From positions 128,185 to 192,184 of the forward strand of contig NZ_KE386806.1 in assembly GCF_000428845.1 (NCBI RefSeq): 64,000 bases of DNA, given 5' to 3'. This DNA comes from Dyadobacter alkalitolerans DSM 23607. GTDB lineage: Bacteria; Bacteroidota; Bacteroidia; Cytophagales; Spirosomataceae. Shown here piece by piece: positions 43,001 to 51,611 of the stretch; position 1 is the first letter of the stretch; each line of letters opens with the position of its first letter. The position numbers and the translations under genes were made by a program. Below the pieces are notes generated by a model. That model was not told the origin of the DNA. It saw only the letters and a list, made by a program, of their open reading frames with translations, and did no database searches.

Positions 43001-43145
43001 CGGCATTCAGTCGCTGCGATTTTATGTGTCGGCGAACGATGTCTTTTCGCTTAGCAAATTTCCAAAATACCTGGATCCGGAGTCAGCAAGCTATGCTTAC
43101 CCGATCGTGACAACGCTGATGGCCGGTGCAACGATCCGGTTTTAA
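40083..43145 (+). CDS. SusC/RagA-family TonB-dependent transporter
   Basis: 1020 aa with a signal peptide, an N-terminal carboxypeptidase-like beta sandwich (LTGKVVDEQAKELPGVSIV to LDVTLAPND), the TonB-box region ending VVVVGYGTQKK, a plug domain and a 22-strand barrel, with the conserved LRGSWGKAGNERL near the last third. It imports oligosaccharides across the outer membrane together with the SusD partner that follows. Full length. A perfect palindrome overlaps its promoter. Confidence 0.93.
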   Translation: MRQKILLSCVLLFGWLAPLFAQTRQLTGKVVDEQAKELPGVSIVIKGTQQGTVTDVNGLYQLAVPESGSPILTFSFVGYQAQDTPLNGRTTLDVTLAPNDQSLAEVVVVGYGTQKKKDLTGAISTISSRDVAGRQTLQVSDALQGSVAGVSVTRTGGAPGSGSNILIRGITTIGTNNPLVVVDGVPVASIDNVNPGDVESVTVLKDASSAAIYGSRGAAGVILVTTKRAKSGQSSLEYTYEYGVQRATAKPSYAGVQDYMRYFNEQATNDGASQGPFAQPLIDSYLDSNRVNPDFFPNTDWQRSIINRSSAPRQRHDIVFTMGTGKISTKASLGYASAGAFYDNRNYNRYLFRINNDLQVSKKLGINLDVFYKRTANQGNGNELLTTGAYNPIYEARVMPPIYDDVYANGKVALGKDGRNPLAQLREGGFTKTLNNQIGGRMSLNYKPIEGLTLTALVAPVFDLDKNKFFSKQVRFTNPDGSNSTVVNQARTVLTEGRSEGIAINGQVLANYVKEFKSGHSIDVLGGFEENYRSLENLGAIRSGFALTDYPYLNSGSTELRDNSGNANESGLHSFFGRLQYSYKSKYSLQGNLRSDLSSRFANAYRRAVYPSLSAGWTISEEQFMKDIRWLSFLKLRGSWGKAGNERLLNKDGNPAYYPYLATIDFSTALFYQNGGVVPLTGGGQQVYAVENISWETSRTTDIGLDAAFLNDRLTLGADYYMKKTTDILLPLDIPLYLGYDKPNQNAGVLKVKGWELEMTWRDRIDKLTYSVSANLSDAKSTVGDLKGTEFREDQIIRNGSEYNEWFGYISNGLFQTQDEINGAPVLNVTTKPGDVRYVDINKDGKITTDDKVLLGGALPRYLYGGNLRADYAGFDFGVSFQGVAKKLSRLNSEAVQPFAEAFGNMPADMIGKFWSLNNTAEQNQQATYPRLSRTSNSANYALSDYWLINGGYFRLKNITLGYTLQQPGVKKIGIQSLRFYVSANDVFSLSKFPKYLDPESASYAYPIVTTLMAGATIRF

Positions 43146-43181
43146 GGCTTCCGGTTTTATAAAAAATCAAAATCATTGATC

Positions 43182-44852
43182 ATGAAAAAATTAATATACA
43201 TCCTGCTCATGACATCGGTTTCGGCCTGTCATACTCTCGACCTTAACCCTTTGTCGGAGGCGTCCACGGCCACATTCTATTCCAATCAGACCGAGCTGGA
43301 ACTAGCTGTGAATGACTTGTACAGACTCACATTCTGGGGGAATGATAATGAGCTTTTCAGCGATAACGAATGGCACCGCGCCCAGCTGACCAACGCTGTG
43401 ATCGGCGGAACTATGAATGCAGACGACGTGCCTGTGCAAACTTACTGGCTCAATAGCTACAAAGCCATTGCCCGCGCCAATTCGTTTCTCGCCAATAAAG
43501 ACAAAGCAGCTGCCAACACCCCCGCAGCGATCCTTTTAAGACTGGAAGCAGAAATGCGGCTGATCCGGGCCCATCAGTATGCACGCCTGGTCACCCATTT
43601 CGGGGACGTTCCGCTAATGACCGAGCCTGTTACATTGGCTGAATCTTACGGCATTACGCGCACAAGCCAGGAAGAAGTGCTGACATTTGTTTTCGCAGAG
43701 CTCGATTTTGCCGCCGCGAATTTACCTGTAACCTATGGAGCAGCCGAAGTAAAACGGTTGACAAAAGGTGCAGCATTGGCTGTAAAGGCGCGTACGGCTT
43801 TGTATTTGGGTAAATGGCAGATTGCAAAAGAAGCTTCCGAAGCAGTTATGCAACTGGCCACTTATTCATTGCACGATTCCTATTCTCAGCTTTTTGTAAA
43901 AGCAGGGGAAAGTAGTAAAGAACTGATCATCAGCATTCCCAGAGATGAAAAGCAGCAGGTTTTTGGCAATACGGGTTATGTGCAGGACAACATTTCGCGC
44001 AACGCGGGCGGCTATGGCGCACAATTGCCGACGCGTGATATGATGGACGCGTACGAATGTGTGGACGGAAAGCTGATTGACGAATCGCCGCTCTATGATC
44101 CTAAAATGCCCTTCAAAAACCGGGACCCGAGATTAAATGCGACCATAGTGGAGTTCAACACGCAATGGCTGGGCTACAATTACACGCCGCATCCCGACTC
44201 GCTGACGATTTTTAGTGTAAAAGAGAACAAGAAGGTGCCGAATAAGGACACCCGTGCGGTGGCTGCATTTGCAAGTTTTACGGGTTTTCTTTGGAAAAAA
44301 GGCATTGACCAAACCTGGTCCGAGCGGCTGGTTGAAGACAATGATGCCATCATAATCCGCTATGCAGAAATGCTGCTGACCTACGCGGAAGCAAAAATTG
44401 AACTGGGCGAAATTGACGAAACGGTCGTGAATGCGATCAACCAGGTGCGGGCGCGTGCCTATGGCGTTGCGGTGGACAAAACAACCGCTTACCCGGCCAT
44501 TAAGCTCTCCAATGCCGCCACTTTACGGCAGATCCTCCGCCGCGAGCGCCGCGTGGAGTTTCCGCGGGAAGGCTTGCGATATATGGATCTGATCCGGTGG
44601 AAGTTGGCGGAAAAAGTGCTCGTTAAACCTGTAATCGGCCTGCCTGATCCCGCTGCACAGAACCGTGCGAAATGGCCGTTTCCAGGAGTGACGCCCATTG
44701 ATGCGGACGGCATTGCGGATTATAGCGGCTTTGGAACAGATGTAAAAGTCATTGCACAACGCAATTTTGATAAAACAAGACAATATCTCTGGCCGATTCC
44801 CGCCGTTGAGCGTCGTGTAAATCCGGGAATTAACCAAAATGCAGGTTACTAA
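43182..44852 (+). CDS. SusD/RagB-family surface lipoprotein
   Basis: 556 aa from the ATG at 43182; a TTG two codons upstream is less likely. The signal has a lipobox VSACH, then LNPLSEASTATFYSN, TPR-like helices and the family ending RREVEF-like segment (RRERRVEFPREGLRYMDL) with a C-terminal LWPIPAVERRVNPGINQN. It caps SusC and binds glycans at the cell surface. Normal size. 36 bases after susC, same operon. Confidence 0.93.
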   Translation: MKKLIYILLMTSVSACHTLDLNPLSEASTATFYSNQTELELAVNDLYRLTFWGNDNELFSDNEWHRAQLTNAVIGGTMNADDVPVQTYWLNSYKAIARANSFLANKDKAAANTPAAILLRLEAEMRLIRAHQYARLVTHFGDVPLMTEPVTLAESYGITRTSQEEVLTFVFAELDFAAANLPVTYGAAEVKRLTKGAALAVKARTALYLGKWQIAKEASEAVMQLATYSLHDSYSQLFVKAGESSKELIISIPRDEKQQVFGNTGYVQDNISRNAGGYGAQLPTRDMMDAYECVDGKLIDESPLYDPKMPFKNRDPRLNATIVEFNTQWLGYNYTPHPDSLTIFSVKENKKVPNKDTRAVAAFASFTGFLWKKGIDQTWSERLVEDNDAIIIRYAEMLLTYAEAKIELGEIDETVVNAINQVRARAYGVAVDKTTAYPAIKLSNAATLRQILRRERRVEFPREGLRYMDLIRWKLAEKVLVKPVIGLPDPAAQNRAKWPFPGVTPIDADGIADYSGFGTDVKVIAQRNFDKTRQYLWPIPAVERRVNPGINQNAGY

Positions 44853-44920
44853 TCGTACCATTTATATCTCGTAATCAGAAACATGGTGTAGTCACACTCG
44901 TTTTAAACCATTTTATTTTA

Positions 44921-47401
44921 ATGAAAAAATTTAACCATTGCTTTGCTGCATTGCTGGCATTGCTTAGCCTTTCCGTTATTGCTCAGCCTAAGACCAAACC
45001 TAAACCCTCATTCAGCGGCATCTATCCGCATCTGGCCATGTATAACAACGAGGGCGAGTGTGGAACGGGTGCCGTTGTGGGCTGGGCCGGAAAGCTTTGG
45101 GCGGTTACCTATGCGCCGCATTTGCCCTTTGGCTCTTCGGATAAGCTGTATGAAATCAGTACGGACCTGACACAAACCGTCCGCCCCGAAAGCATTGGGG
45201 GAACACCCGCCAACCGTATGATCCATCAGGAAAGCAACCAGCTTTTTATTGGCCCGTACGCCATTGATGGCAAGGGAAATGTGAAGACCATTTCGTACAA
45301 GACAATGCCGGGCCGGCACACCGGCAATGCGCGCCATCTGACCGATCCTGCCAACAAAATTTACTATGGCACCATGGAAGAAGGTTTTTATGAAGTGGAC
45401 GTCAGAACATTGGCGGTGAAGACTTTGTATGAAGATGGGAATGTCAAAAACAATAAAAGAACCGCGGATAAGCAGACTTATCAATACAATGGATTGCTTC
45501 CCGGAACACACGGAAAAGGTTACTATTCCGGTCAGGGCGTGACAGTTTACTCTAATAATGGCGAGCCCGGAAAGCTTGCGGAGAAGCAATTTGATATCGA
45601 GTCAGGTTCATTGTCGGAATGGGATGGTAAGAATTGGAAAGTGGTTCGCCGCAACCAGTTTGTGGAAGTGACGGGTCCTGGCGGCATCCTGGGCAATAAA
45701 AATCCGGCAACGGATCCGATCTGGGCAACAGGCTGGGACCACAAATCGGTGCTGCTGGGCGTACGGGGCAATGGTAAGTGGACATTTTTCAGACTGCCTA
45801 AGGCGAGTCACAGCTACGACGGTGCCCACGGCTGGAACACGGAATGGCCGCGAATCCGGGATGTCGGAACAGAAGCAAAACCGGATTACCTGATGACGAT
45901 GCACGGTATGTTCTGGGAATTTCCAGGCCATTTTTCCTCTAAAAATACGGCAGGGATCCGTCCGCGGACTTCGTACCTGAAAGTAATCGGTGACTTTACG
46001 CGCTGGAAAGACCAACTGGTTTTTGGTTGTGACGATTCGGCGCAGAGGGAATTTTTGAACAAAAGAAAAGCCAAAGGCAACATCGAGGGCCCGGGTCAAT
46101 CCAATTCCAACTTGTGGTTCACTTCCCTGAACCAGCCCGATCAGCTAGGCCCGAATACAGCCGAAGGAGCCGTTTGGCTGAATGAGAAAATCGCGGCGAA
46201 TGCTACTTCCGAGCCGTTTCTGTTCAGCGGATGGGCCAACCGTTCCGCCTGGATCCAGAACAATGGCGACGCTGAGGTGACTTTTACATTCGAAGTGGAC
46301 AAAAATGGAAATGGACTTTGGACGAATCTTAAAACATTGAAAGTAGGAGCGAAAAAGGCTGCCAACATTCAATTTTCCGCAAATGATGGAGGAGAATGGA
46401 TCAGGATCAAAGCGAATAAACCGACAAATGCATCGGCGCACTTTTCCTACATTGCCAATGACCCGCGCAAAACCGATGCGGATGCGATTTTTGCAGGTTT
46501 GAGTGATGTAACAGCACCGGCCAGCTCGGGTGGGTTGCTATATGGCCTGGGTGATAACCGCCGTGCGCTGGGTATCGCGGCCATGGATTATTCGGCAGGA
46601 AGGCCAACATTATCAGGTTATTATGAGCTGGATGCGGACATGAATCTGGTGCGCAAGGAAGATGCCAGAACGCTTTCTTTTATCCAAAATAAATTCGTAA
46701 TACCGCAGAAAGTAGTGACCGTTGACAAATCATCCGTGCTGGTTGTGGATGATAAAGGACGAAGATGGAGGTTGCCGCTTGGCGATAATGCTTTTACGGG
46801 CCTTACCAATGATGGCGCATTGCGCATATGCCGCGAAGTTTCGACAGAGCGGGACCTTTTCAACTGCCATGGCACTTTTTATGAATTACCGGCTGAGAAT
46901 GCGGATGGTTATGCCAAAATCCGCCCGGTATCGTCTCATAATCTGCGTATTAATGATTACGCATCTTACCGCGGTTTGCTGGTGATGACCGGTGTGGACG
47001 CTAAAAATCTGAAAGGAAACAAGCACATTGTTGCTTCGAGTGATAACAAGGCGGCGGTTTGGGCAGGGGCGATCGATGATCTCTGGAAACTCGGTAAACC
47101 CATCGGTCACGGCGGTCCGTGGAAAGATGCTGCTGTGAAAGCAAATGCTGCATCTGATCCTTATCTGATTGGTTTTTATGACAAAAAATCATTGAAACTT
47201 TCTCACAAAGCAAACAATGATGTCACGTTCACTATGGAAGTGGATCCGGTTGGAAACGGACCTTGGATGGAAGCCAGGCAGTTCACCGTGAAGGCCGGCG
47301 AAACATTCACATTTGATTTCCCGAAAGACTTCGGAGCCAGATGGATCCGGTTCAAAACCGACAAAGACTGTGTGGCCACAACGTGGTTGGATTACAAATA
47401 A
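44921..47401 (+). CDS. large secreted protein with two repeated modules
   Basis: 826 aa with a signal peptide (ending VIAQ). The C-terminus of each half repeats: residues around 430-520 (TFTFEVDKNGNGLWTNLKTL, then GGEWIRIKAN) and the last 90 (TFTMEVDPVGNGPWMEARQF, then GARWIRFKTD). Between are propeller-like stretches with GTGAVVGWAGKLWAV and GGLLYGLGDNRRALG. The unit is therefore a propeller-like part plus a beta sandwich, duplicated. I do not recognise an enzyme family. Likely surface-exposed glycan binding or catalysis, because it follows SusD and precedes a GH28 gene. Confidence 0.7.
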   Translation: MKKFNHCFAALLALLSLSVIAQPKTKPKPSFSGIYPHLAMYNNEGECGTGAVVGWAGKLWAVTYAPHLPFGSSDKLYEISTDLTQTVRPESIGGTPANRMIHQESNQLFIGPYAIDGKGNVKTISYKTMPGRHTGNARHLTDPANKIYYGTMEEGFYEVDVRTLAVKTLYEDGNVKNNKRTADKQTYQYNGLLPGTHGKGYYSGQGVTVYSNNGEPGKLAEKQFDIESGSLSEWDGKNWKVVRRNQFVEVTGPGGILGNKNPATDPIWATGWDHKSVLLGVRGNGKWTFFRLPKASHSYDGAHGWNTEWPRIRDVGTEAKPDYLMTMHGMFWEFPGHFSSKNTAGIRPRTSYLKVIGDFTRWKDQLVFGCDDSAQREFLNKRKAKGNIEGPGQSNSNLWFTSLNQPDQLGPNTAEGAVWLNEKIAANATSEPFLFSGWANRSAWIQNNGDAEVTFTFEVDKNGNGLWTNLKTLKVGAKKAANIQFSANDGGEWIRIKANKPTNASAHFSYIANDPRKTDADAIFAGLSDVTAPASSGGLLYGLGDNRRALGIAAMDYSAGRPTLSGYYELDADMNLVRKEDARTLSFIQNKFVIPQKVVTVDKSSVLVVDDKGRRWRLPLGDNAFTGLTNDGALRICREVSTERDLFNCHGTFYELPAENADGYAKIRPVSSHNLRINDYASYRGLLVMTGVDAKNLKGNKHIVASSDNKAAVWAGAIDDLWKLGKPIGHGGPWKDAAVKANAASDPYLIGFYDKKSLKLSHKANNDVTFTMEVDPVGNGPWMEARQFTVKAGETFTFDFPKDFGARWIRFKTDKDCVATTWLDYK

Positions 47402-47406
47402 AAACG

Positions 47407-47441
47407 AAAGCGAGACTGTCCCACCGGCAGTCTCGCTTTTT
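47407..47441. terminator. bidirectional terminator
   Basis: AAAGCGAGACTG (47407-47418) pairs with CAGTCTCGCTTT (47428-47439), loop of nine, T/A flanks. It separates the sus-side gene from the convergent GH28 gene. Confidence 0.85.
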
Positions 47442-47449
47442 AAATCCGT

Positions 47450-48775
47450 TTAGTCAATCATTTTACCATTCACTTTTACATTGGTCAGTCTGAAATCCTG
47501 AACAACGCTTTTGTCATAAGCTCCATTTTTTGCGGAGATATTCAGGTTCTCGAATTTGAATTTGGACAGCTTATCATAGTCGCCGGGGCTGACGTCGAAA
47601 AAGATTTCGCATTTCAGATCAATGTTTTTCAGGCAAATGTTATCGCAGTAGGAAAGGGGCACGTCTTTCCGTCCTTTCAAATCAAAAAACTGCTTCCAGG
47701 GCTTTACATAGATCAGACTGTAAGCGTAACCCGTAATGTTCTCCACGCTCACAAACTCGTATTTCTGCGGCGTATCCGGTCTCATTTTAAGCCATAACAC
47801 ACGCATAGCGTTGGTAATGTGGCAGTTGCGCATCACAATGTTCTTATTATGAATGGCTTCGCTACCACACGTGAGCGCCGCGTGGCAGAACCCAAATTCC
47901 GAATCTTCTATAATCACATTTGTGTTCGCACCATTCCCCGCATCCTTGTCGGCATAAGGCCCTTTTCCACCTTTCAATGCGATAGCATCATCATTTACAG
48001 CCAGATAGCATCCCTTGATCAGCACATTATTACAAACGTCGAGATCGATTGCATCCGTGCTGGGCGCCTTAATGGGCTCGTGGGGAGCTGTAATCCGAAC
48101 ATTCAGGATTTTAATGTTATTGCATTGATAATAGTGGCTCGTCCAGAAACCGGAATTTTGGAGCCGCACATCCTTAACCTGCACATCATCGCTTTTCCAG
48201 ATAAAAACTAGCCTTGGGCGTGACACCTCCAAATTCGTACAATTTGGATTTTCCTTTCTTCTCTGCCAGAATGCCTTCCAATAATTCAGCCCATTTCCGT
48301 CAATTGTTCCTTTTCCTGAGATTGTAAAGCCATTCACGCCATACGCATTCACCAAGGCCGGGAAATAATCCAATGTCTGCCCTTCCATTCGGGACGGCAT
48401 CATCGGGTAATCTGCAATTTTATCCGAGCCCTTCAACACCGCGCCTTCGGAAATATATAAATGCGTTTTGGGCTTAAAAAATAATGCACCGCTCAGAAAC
48501 GTACCTTTTGGAACAATGATCACGCCGCCGCCCTGCTGATGCGCCAAATCGATTACTTTCTGGATAGCCGCCGTTTGTACTGCATTGCTATCCGCTGACA
48601 CCCCGTGTTTTGTAATGACAAACTGTTTACCCAAATCCGAAAGCTCAATTTTGGAACTGTCTGCAAACCAATCCGGTATTTTGGTGCCATCCGGGAATTC
48701 AGTGGATTTTTTTGTTTGAGCAAATGAAATAAGAGCGCATAGGCATGCAAGGAGCAACATACAAAATTTTGGCAT
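47450..48775 (-). CDS. glycoside hydrolase family 28, polygalacturonase-like
   Basis: 441 aa from the ATG at 48775, since MPKFCMLLLACLCALISFAQ is a good signal; an upstream start at 48859 is unlikely. Right-handed beta-helix with GH28 motifs STDAIDLD, NDDAIALKGG and FCHAALTCGSE. The Asp residues in the first two would be the catalytic acids. Supports a pectin-like substrate for the adjacent SusCD. Convergent with the sus-side genes. Confidence 0.88.
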   Translation of the reverse strand: MPKFCMLLLACLCALISFAQTKKSTEFPDGTKIPDWFADSSKIELSDLGKQFVITKHGVSADSNAVQTAAIQKVIDLAHQQGGGVIIVPKGTFLSGALFFKPKTHLYISEGAVLKGSDKIADYPMMPSRMEGQTLDYFPALVNAYGVNGFTISGKGTIDGNGLNYWKAFWQRRKENPNCTNLEVSRPRLVFIWKSDDVQVKDVRLQNSGFWTSHYYQCNNIKILNVRITAPHEPIKAPSTDAIDLDVCNNVLIKGCYLAVNDDAIALKGGKGPYADKDAGNGANTNVIIEDSEFGFCHAALTCGSEAIHNKNIVMRNCHITNAMRVLWLKMRPDTPQKYEFVSVENITGYAYSLIYVKPWKQFFDLKGRKDVPLSYCDNICLKNIDLKCEIFFDVSPGDYDKLSKFKFENLNISAKNGAYDKSVVQDFRLTNVKVNGKMID

Positions 48776-49004
48776 AACAAAGATTTCTGATTTGTAATGT
48801 ATCGCTTTCCGATGCAAAATGAGCATCGCGTCTTTCGTAATGTTGTAGAGAGGAAGCACCCGGCAGAATATACTGATAATGTAAGAGCGAGGTTTTCAGA
48901 CTGTGTCAATCACATTTGATTTTTACGCCCAAGGGGATCGATATTTTCATGCAAAGGGCATAACTTGGTGCTGAGATACAAACATATCAATAAAATATTA
49001 TCAC

Positions 49005-49376
49005 ATGAGTACAAATGAAAATGCCGCAGCACCGGCAGTTCCAATTTCAAAAGCTTTGGTTTCCAACGGATTCCTGTTCATTTCGGGCCAGATCGGCTCA
49101 GCAGGCGGGCAGCTTGTGACAACATCTTTCCAGGACGAGGTCAGGCAGGTGTTTACGAATATTGAAACCATACTCAGCGAGCACAATTTAACATTCAGCC
49201 ACGTCGTCAGCGTCACCGTATACCTAACCGATATGCGCTATTTCGACGAACTCAACGCCGTATACCAAACTTACTTCACCGACCGCTTCCCAACCCGCAC
49301 TTGCATTGCAGTAGCAGGTTTGCCGAAACAGGCCAGGGTTGAGTTGACCACTATGGCTAGTTTGGAGTTGCAGTAG
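49005..49376 (+). CDS. RidA-family enamine/imine deaminase
   Basis: 123 aa with VSNGFLFISGQIG at the front and PTRTCIAVAGLPKQARVELT at the end (the Arg that binds the imine carboxylate). RidA hydrolyses reactive 2-aminoacrylate from PLP enzymes. Length normal. A hairpin at 49421-49451 follows. Confidence 0.93.
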   Translation: MSTNENAAAPAVPISKALVSNGFLFISGQIGSAGGQLVTTSFQDEVRQVFTNIETILSEHNLTFSHVVSVTVYLTDMRYFDELNAVYQTYFTDRFPTRTCIAVAGLPKQARVELTTMASLELQ

Positions 49377-49420
49377 GGGTGGGATTAGAGAAGCGCGCTG
49401 GAATTCTTAAACTGATAAAA

Positions 49421-49451
49421 CTATGGCAATCAGCAATGCTGGTTGCCATAG
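49421..49451 (+). terminator. terminator-like hairpin after the RidA gene
   Basis: CTATGGCAA (49421-49429) pairs with TTGCCATAG (49443-49451), with inner CAGC/GCTG. No T run, so it may be only a stem or a weak terminator. Confidence 0.5.
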
Positions 49452-49505
49452 TTGAAAGAAACAAACGTGTCTCTTTCAACTCTTACTGTCTTTATGAAAA
49501 TTTCC

Positions 49506-49532
49506 TATCTTTGTGTACACAAAATTGTACAC
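49506..49532 (+). promoter_or_regulatory. promoter and operator of the Phd-like fragment
   Basis: A -7-like box TATCTTTG (49506-49513) overlaps the palindrome GTGTACA-caaaat-TGTACAC (49513-49532). The repeat ends two bases before the antitoxin ATG, typical of Phd autoregulation. Confidence 0.6.
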
Positions 49533-49534
49533 CC

Positions 49535-49642
49535 ATGAGAATTGTTTCAGCTAGGGAATTTCGGGGCAAACAGAAGGATTATCTTGATCTTGCCGAGAAA
49601 GAGCGGGTAATCATTCACCGGGGACACTATGACGATAAGTAG
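49535..49642 (+). pseudogene. truncated Phd/YefM-type antitoxin
   Basis: 35 codons: MRIVSAREFRGKQKDYLDL then AEKERVIIHRG and a stop at 49640-49642. These are the first third of a Phd-type antitoxin (DNA-binding half), after which the normal length would continue for about 50 more residues. No toxin follows. The intact palindrome upstream suggests the protein once regulated itself. Confidence 0.7.
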
Positions 49643-49680
49643 CGTTCGCGATACAGTGGCGGCTTGCGTTCGCAATGAAT

Positions 49681-49716
49681 AAAAACGCCGCTCCGATAAT
49701 CCGAAACGGCGTTTTT
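49681..49716. terminator. terminator at the VOC gene end
   Basis: AAAAACGCCG (49681-49690) pairs with CGGCGTTTTT (49707-49716), T run on the plus side and A run on the other. Bidirectional. Confidence 0.8.
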
Positions 49717-49728
49717 CTCACACTAACA

Positions 49729-50163
49729 TTAAGCGTTATAGCTTGGATCAAATTCCACGATCCATTCGATACCATATTTATCTCTGAACATACCAGCATA
49801 TGTGCCCCAGGGACTTTCGTCGATGGGTCCTTCAATAGTTCCTCCTGCTGACAGTCCGTTGAAAATTTGCTCTGCTTCTTCGCGGCTTTCTGCACTGATG
49901 GATATTTTGGACCTGTTTTCACTCTCGCTTACCCGTCCCATAAATTCCGGCACATCATTGGCAATCAATACATTGTGATTTCCTAAGGGCAGAACAATGG
50001 TCATTATTTTATTTGCCTCGTTTTCTGGTATCGGAAATTCATCGCTTGCCAGGTCTTTGAAACGGACGATCTTTGTGAAATCACCGCCAAAAACGGATTT
50101 GTAGAAATTGAATGCTTCTTCCGCATTTCCATTGAAGTTGATCCAGGGATTGATTGTTCTCAT
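49729..50163 (-). CDS. VOC/PhnB-like protein
   Basis: 144 aa with a glyoxalase-like beta-alpha-beta-beta-beta repeat: INPWINFNGNAEEAFNFYKS, ISISAESREEAEQIFN and DKYGIEWIVEFDPS. This is the PhnB/3-demethylubiquinone-type VOC group. Activity unknown; single gene. Confidence 0.88.
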   Translation of the reverse strand: MRTINPWINFNGNAEEAFNFYKSVFGGDFTKIVRFKDLASDEFPIPENEANKIMTIVLPLGNHNVLIANDVPEFMGRVSESENRSKISISAESREEAEQIFNGLSAGGTIEGPIDESPWGTYAGMFRDKYGIEWIVEFDPSYNA

Positions 50164-50458
50164 AATTTGGTTAAATTTTTAGTTGTTTCTCACGATATTT
50201 CAGCATCGTGCCGGCATGGTTGGCAGAGAAGCTGTTTGCTATACTACTGCAATAAAGCAGATATAGGCATTACAAAGGTGAAACTAAGTCTTGGACCCGA
50301 CCCTGTGCAAATGCGACAATATAGGGGGTAAATGCCGCCAAATGTTTAAAATTTTAGCTTGGAGATGATGGAATGCGGCACCTAACCTTCCTATCATCAA
50401 GCAAACATGCACCGGCCTGGATTATATTAATGCAATAAAAAGAAACATAACCTTAGAA
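50164..50458. other. 295-base gap, nothing supported
   Basis: No gene found between the VOC and AraC-like genes. The frame of the following gene is open upstream only to about 50375 without a start codon, consistent with loss of the 5' part of that gene. Confidence 0.35.
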
Positions 50459-51022
50459 ATGAATACGTACTATTTGCCTGATGACCTCTTAGATAATTCT
50501 GCGGCGGGGCCGGACGAGGTTGTTATTCGGTATTACAGTGCTAATCGGGATTCTGTGAAAAACAGGATCGTGTTGAATCAAAACATGATCAATTTACCGG
50601 CGGAAATCCGATTGCTTCGAATTGAAGAACTGTTACTTTACCTATTCCAGTCCGATCCTGAAAGATTTCACGCGATCGAAATTCTTACCCGCGACAAACA
50701 GCAATTGCAAATCAGAAAAGTTGTCGAAAGCCAGATCGGTCAACCGACTACTGTGGACGACCTGGCGTTTCTATGCCACATGAGCACCTCGACATTCAAG
50801 AGGAAGTTCAGTGAAATTTATCAAACCTCCCCACAGAAATGGCTGCTTGCCCGCAGGCTGGAATTGGCGGCAGATTTGCTTAGGTCATTCGATGAAAGTC
50901 CCTCGGGCATTTACATGAAAGTGGGCTATCAGAACCATTCCAGTTTTTCAGAAGCATTCCGAAACCACTTTGGAAGCACGCCGAGCGATTTCCAGCAAAA
51001 GCATTTGAACGTTAGGCCATAG
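50459..51022 (+). CDS. short AraC-family regulator, likely N-terminally truncated
   Basis: 187 aa. The C-terminal two HTH motifs are complete (TVDDLAFLCHMSTSTFKRKF and SGIYMKVGYQNHSSFSEAF), but only about 80 residues precede them, shorter than the 170 of related ExsA-like members. An upstream open frame continues without a start. Either a compact regulator or a remnant that still may be expressed. No paired enzyme is directly attached; a SnoaL-like gene follows after 74 bases. Confidence 0.7.
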   Translation: MNTYYLPDDLLDNSAAGPDEVVIRYYSANRDSVKNRIVLNQNMINLPAEIRLLRIEELLLYLFQSDPERFHAIEILTRDKQQLQIRKVVESQIGQPTTVDDLAFLCHMSTSTFKRKFSEIYQTSPQKWLLARRLELAADLLRSFDESPSGIYMKVGYQNHSSFSEAFRNHFGSTPSDFQQKHLNVRP

Positions 51023-51064
51023 TTCTTGGCCGTCTATCCTTAACTTCCCCGCAGACCGCAGCAT

Positions 51065-51072
51065 TACTTTTG
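51065..51072 (+). promoter_or_regulatory. -7 box of the SnoaL-like gene
   Basis: TACTTTTG, 24 bases before the ATG at 51097. No convincing -33 element or AraC half-site was found upstream. Confidence 0.4.
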
Positions 51073-51096
51073 AGTCATCAAAAAAACATAGCATTT

Positions 51097-51513
51097 ATGG
51101 AAACAATGACCGAAAAGAACAAGGCAGTAGTAAGCCGCTTTAATCACGAAGTGATTGGCGCAGGTAATCTCGAAAGTTTTGAAGAAATCATGGACGAGCA
51201 GTTCGTGAACCGCTCTGCACCCGAAGGCATGAGCAATGGCGCGGATGGCATGCTTTACTTTTTTAATGAAATTCTACGTCCCGCGATGCCAGACGTTCAT
51301 GTTACGATCCATGAGCAGGTTTCCGAAGGGGATTTAGTTACCACACGCAAAACCATCGGCGGAACGCACACCGGCACTTTCCTGGGCATTCCTGCAACCG
51401 GGCGGGCAGTTAACATCGATGTGATTGATATCGTCAGGGTTAAGAACGGCAAGTATTTTGAACATTGGGGCATCACTTCGCTGCCGGAAGTATTGGCTCA
51501 ATTACAAAATTGA
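51097..51513 (+). CDS. SnoaL-like ester-cyclase-family protein
   Basis: 138 aa from the ATG at 51097. The NTF2-like fold shows in NKAVVSRFNHEVIGAGNLE, FVNRSAPEGMSNGADGML and FEHWGITSLPEVLAQL. Annotated members are called ester cyclases, but most are of unknown function. Alone in its unit; terminator at 51548-51589. Confidence 0.85.
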   Translation: METMTEKNKAVVSRFNHEVIGAGNLESFEEIMDEQFVNRSAPEGMSNGADGMLYFFNEILRPAMPDVHVTIHEQVSEGDLVTTRKTIGGTHTGTFLGIPATGRAVNIDVIDIVRVKNGKYFEHWGITSLPEVLAQLQN

Positions 51514-51547
51514 TGCGCTTGCTGCAATAGCGCATTGGTTGAAATAG

Positions 51548-51589
51548 AAGTCCCGCGCCGTGCTGGTTTATGTACTGCGCGGGACTTTT
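51548..51589. terminator. bidirectional terminator
   Basis: AAGTCCCGCGC (51548-51558) pairs with GCGCGGGACTT (51577-51587), then TT. Serves the convergent SnoaL and AraC genes. Confidence 0.8.
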
Positions 51590-51611
51590 GTATTTGAAAA
51601 TGCTTCGTGCC

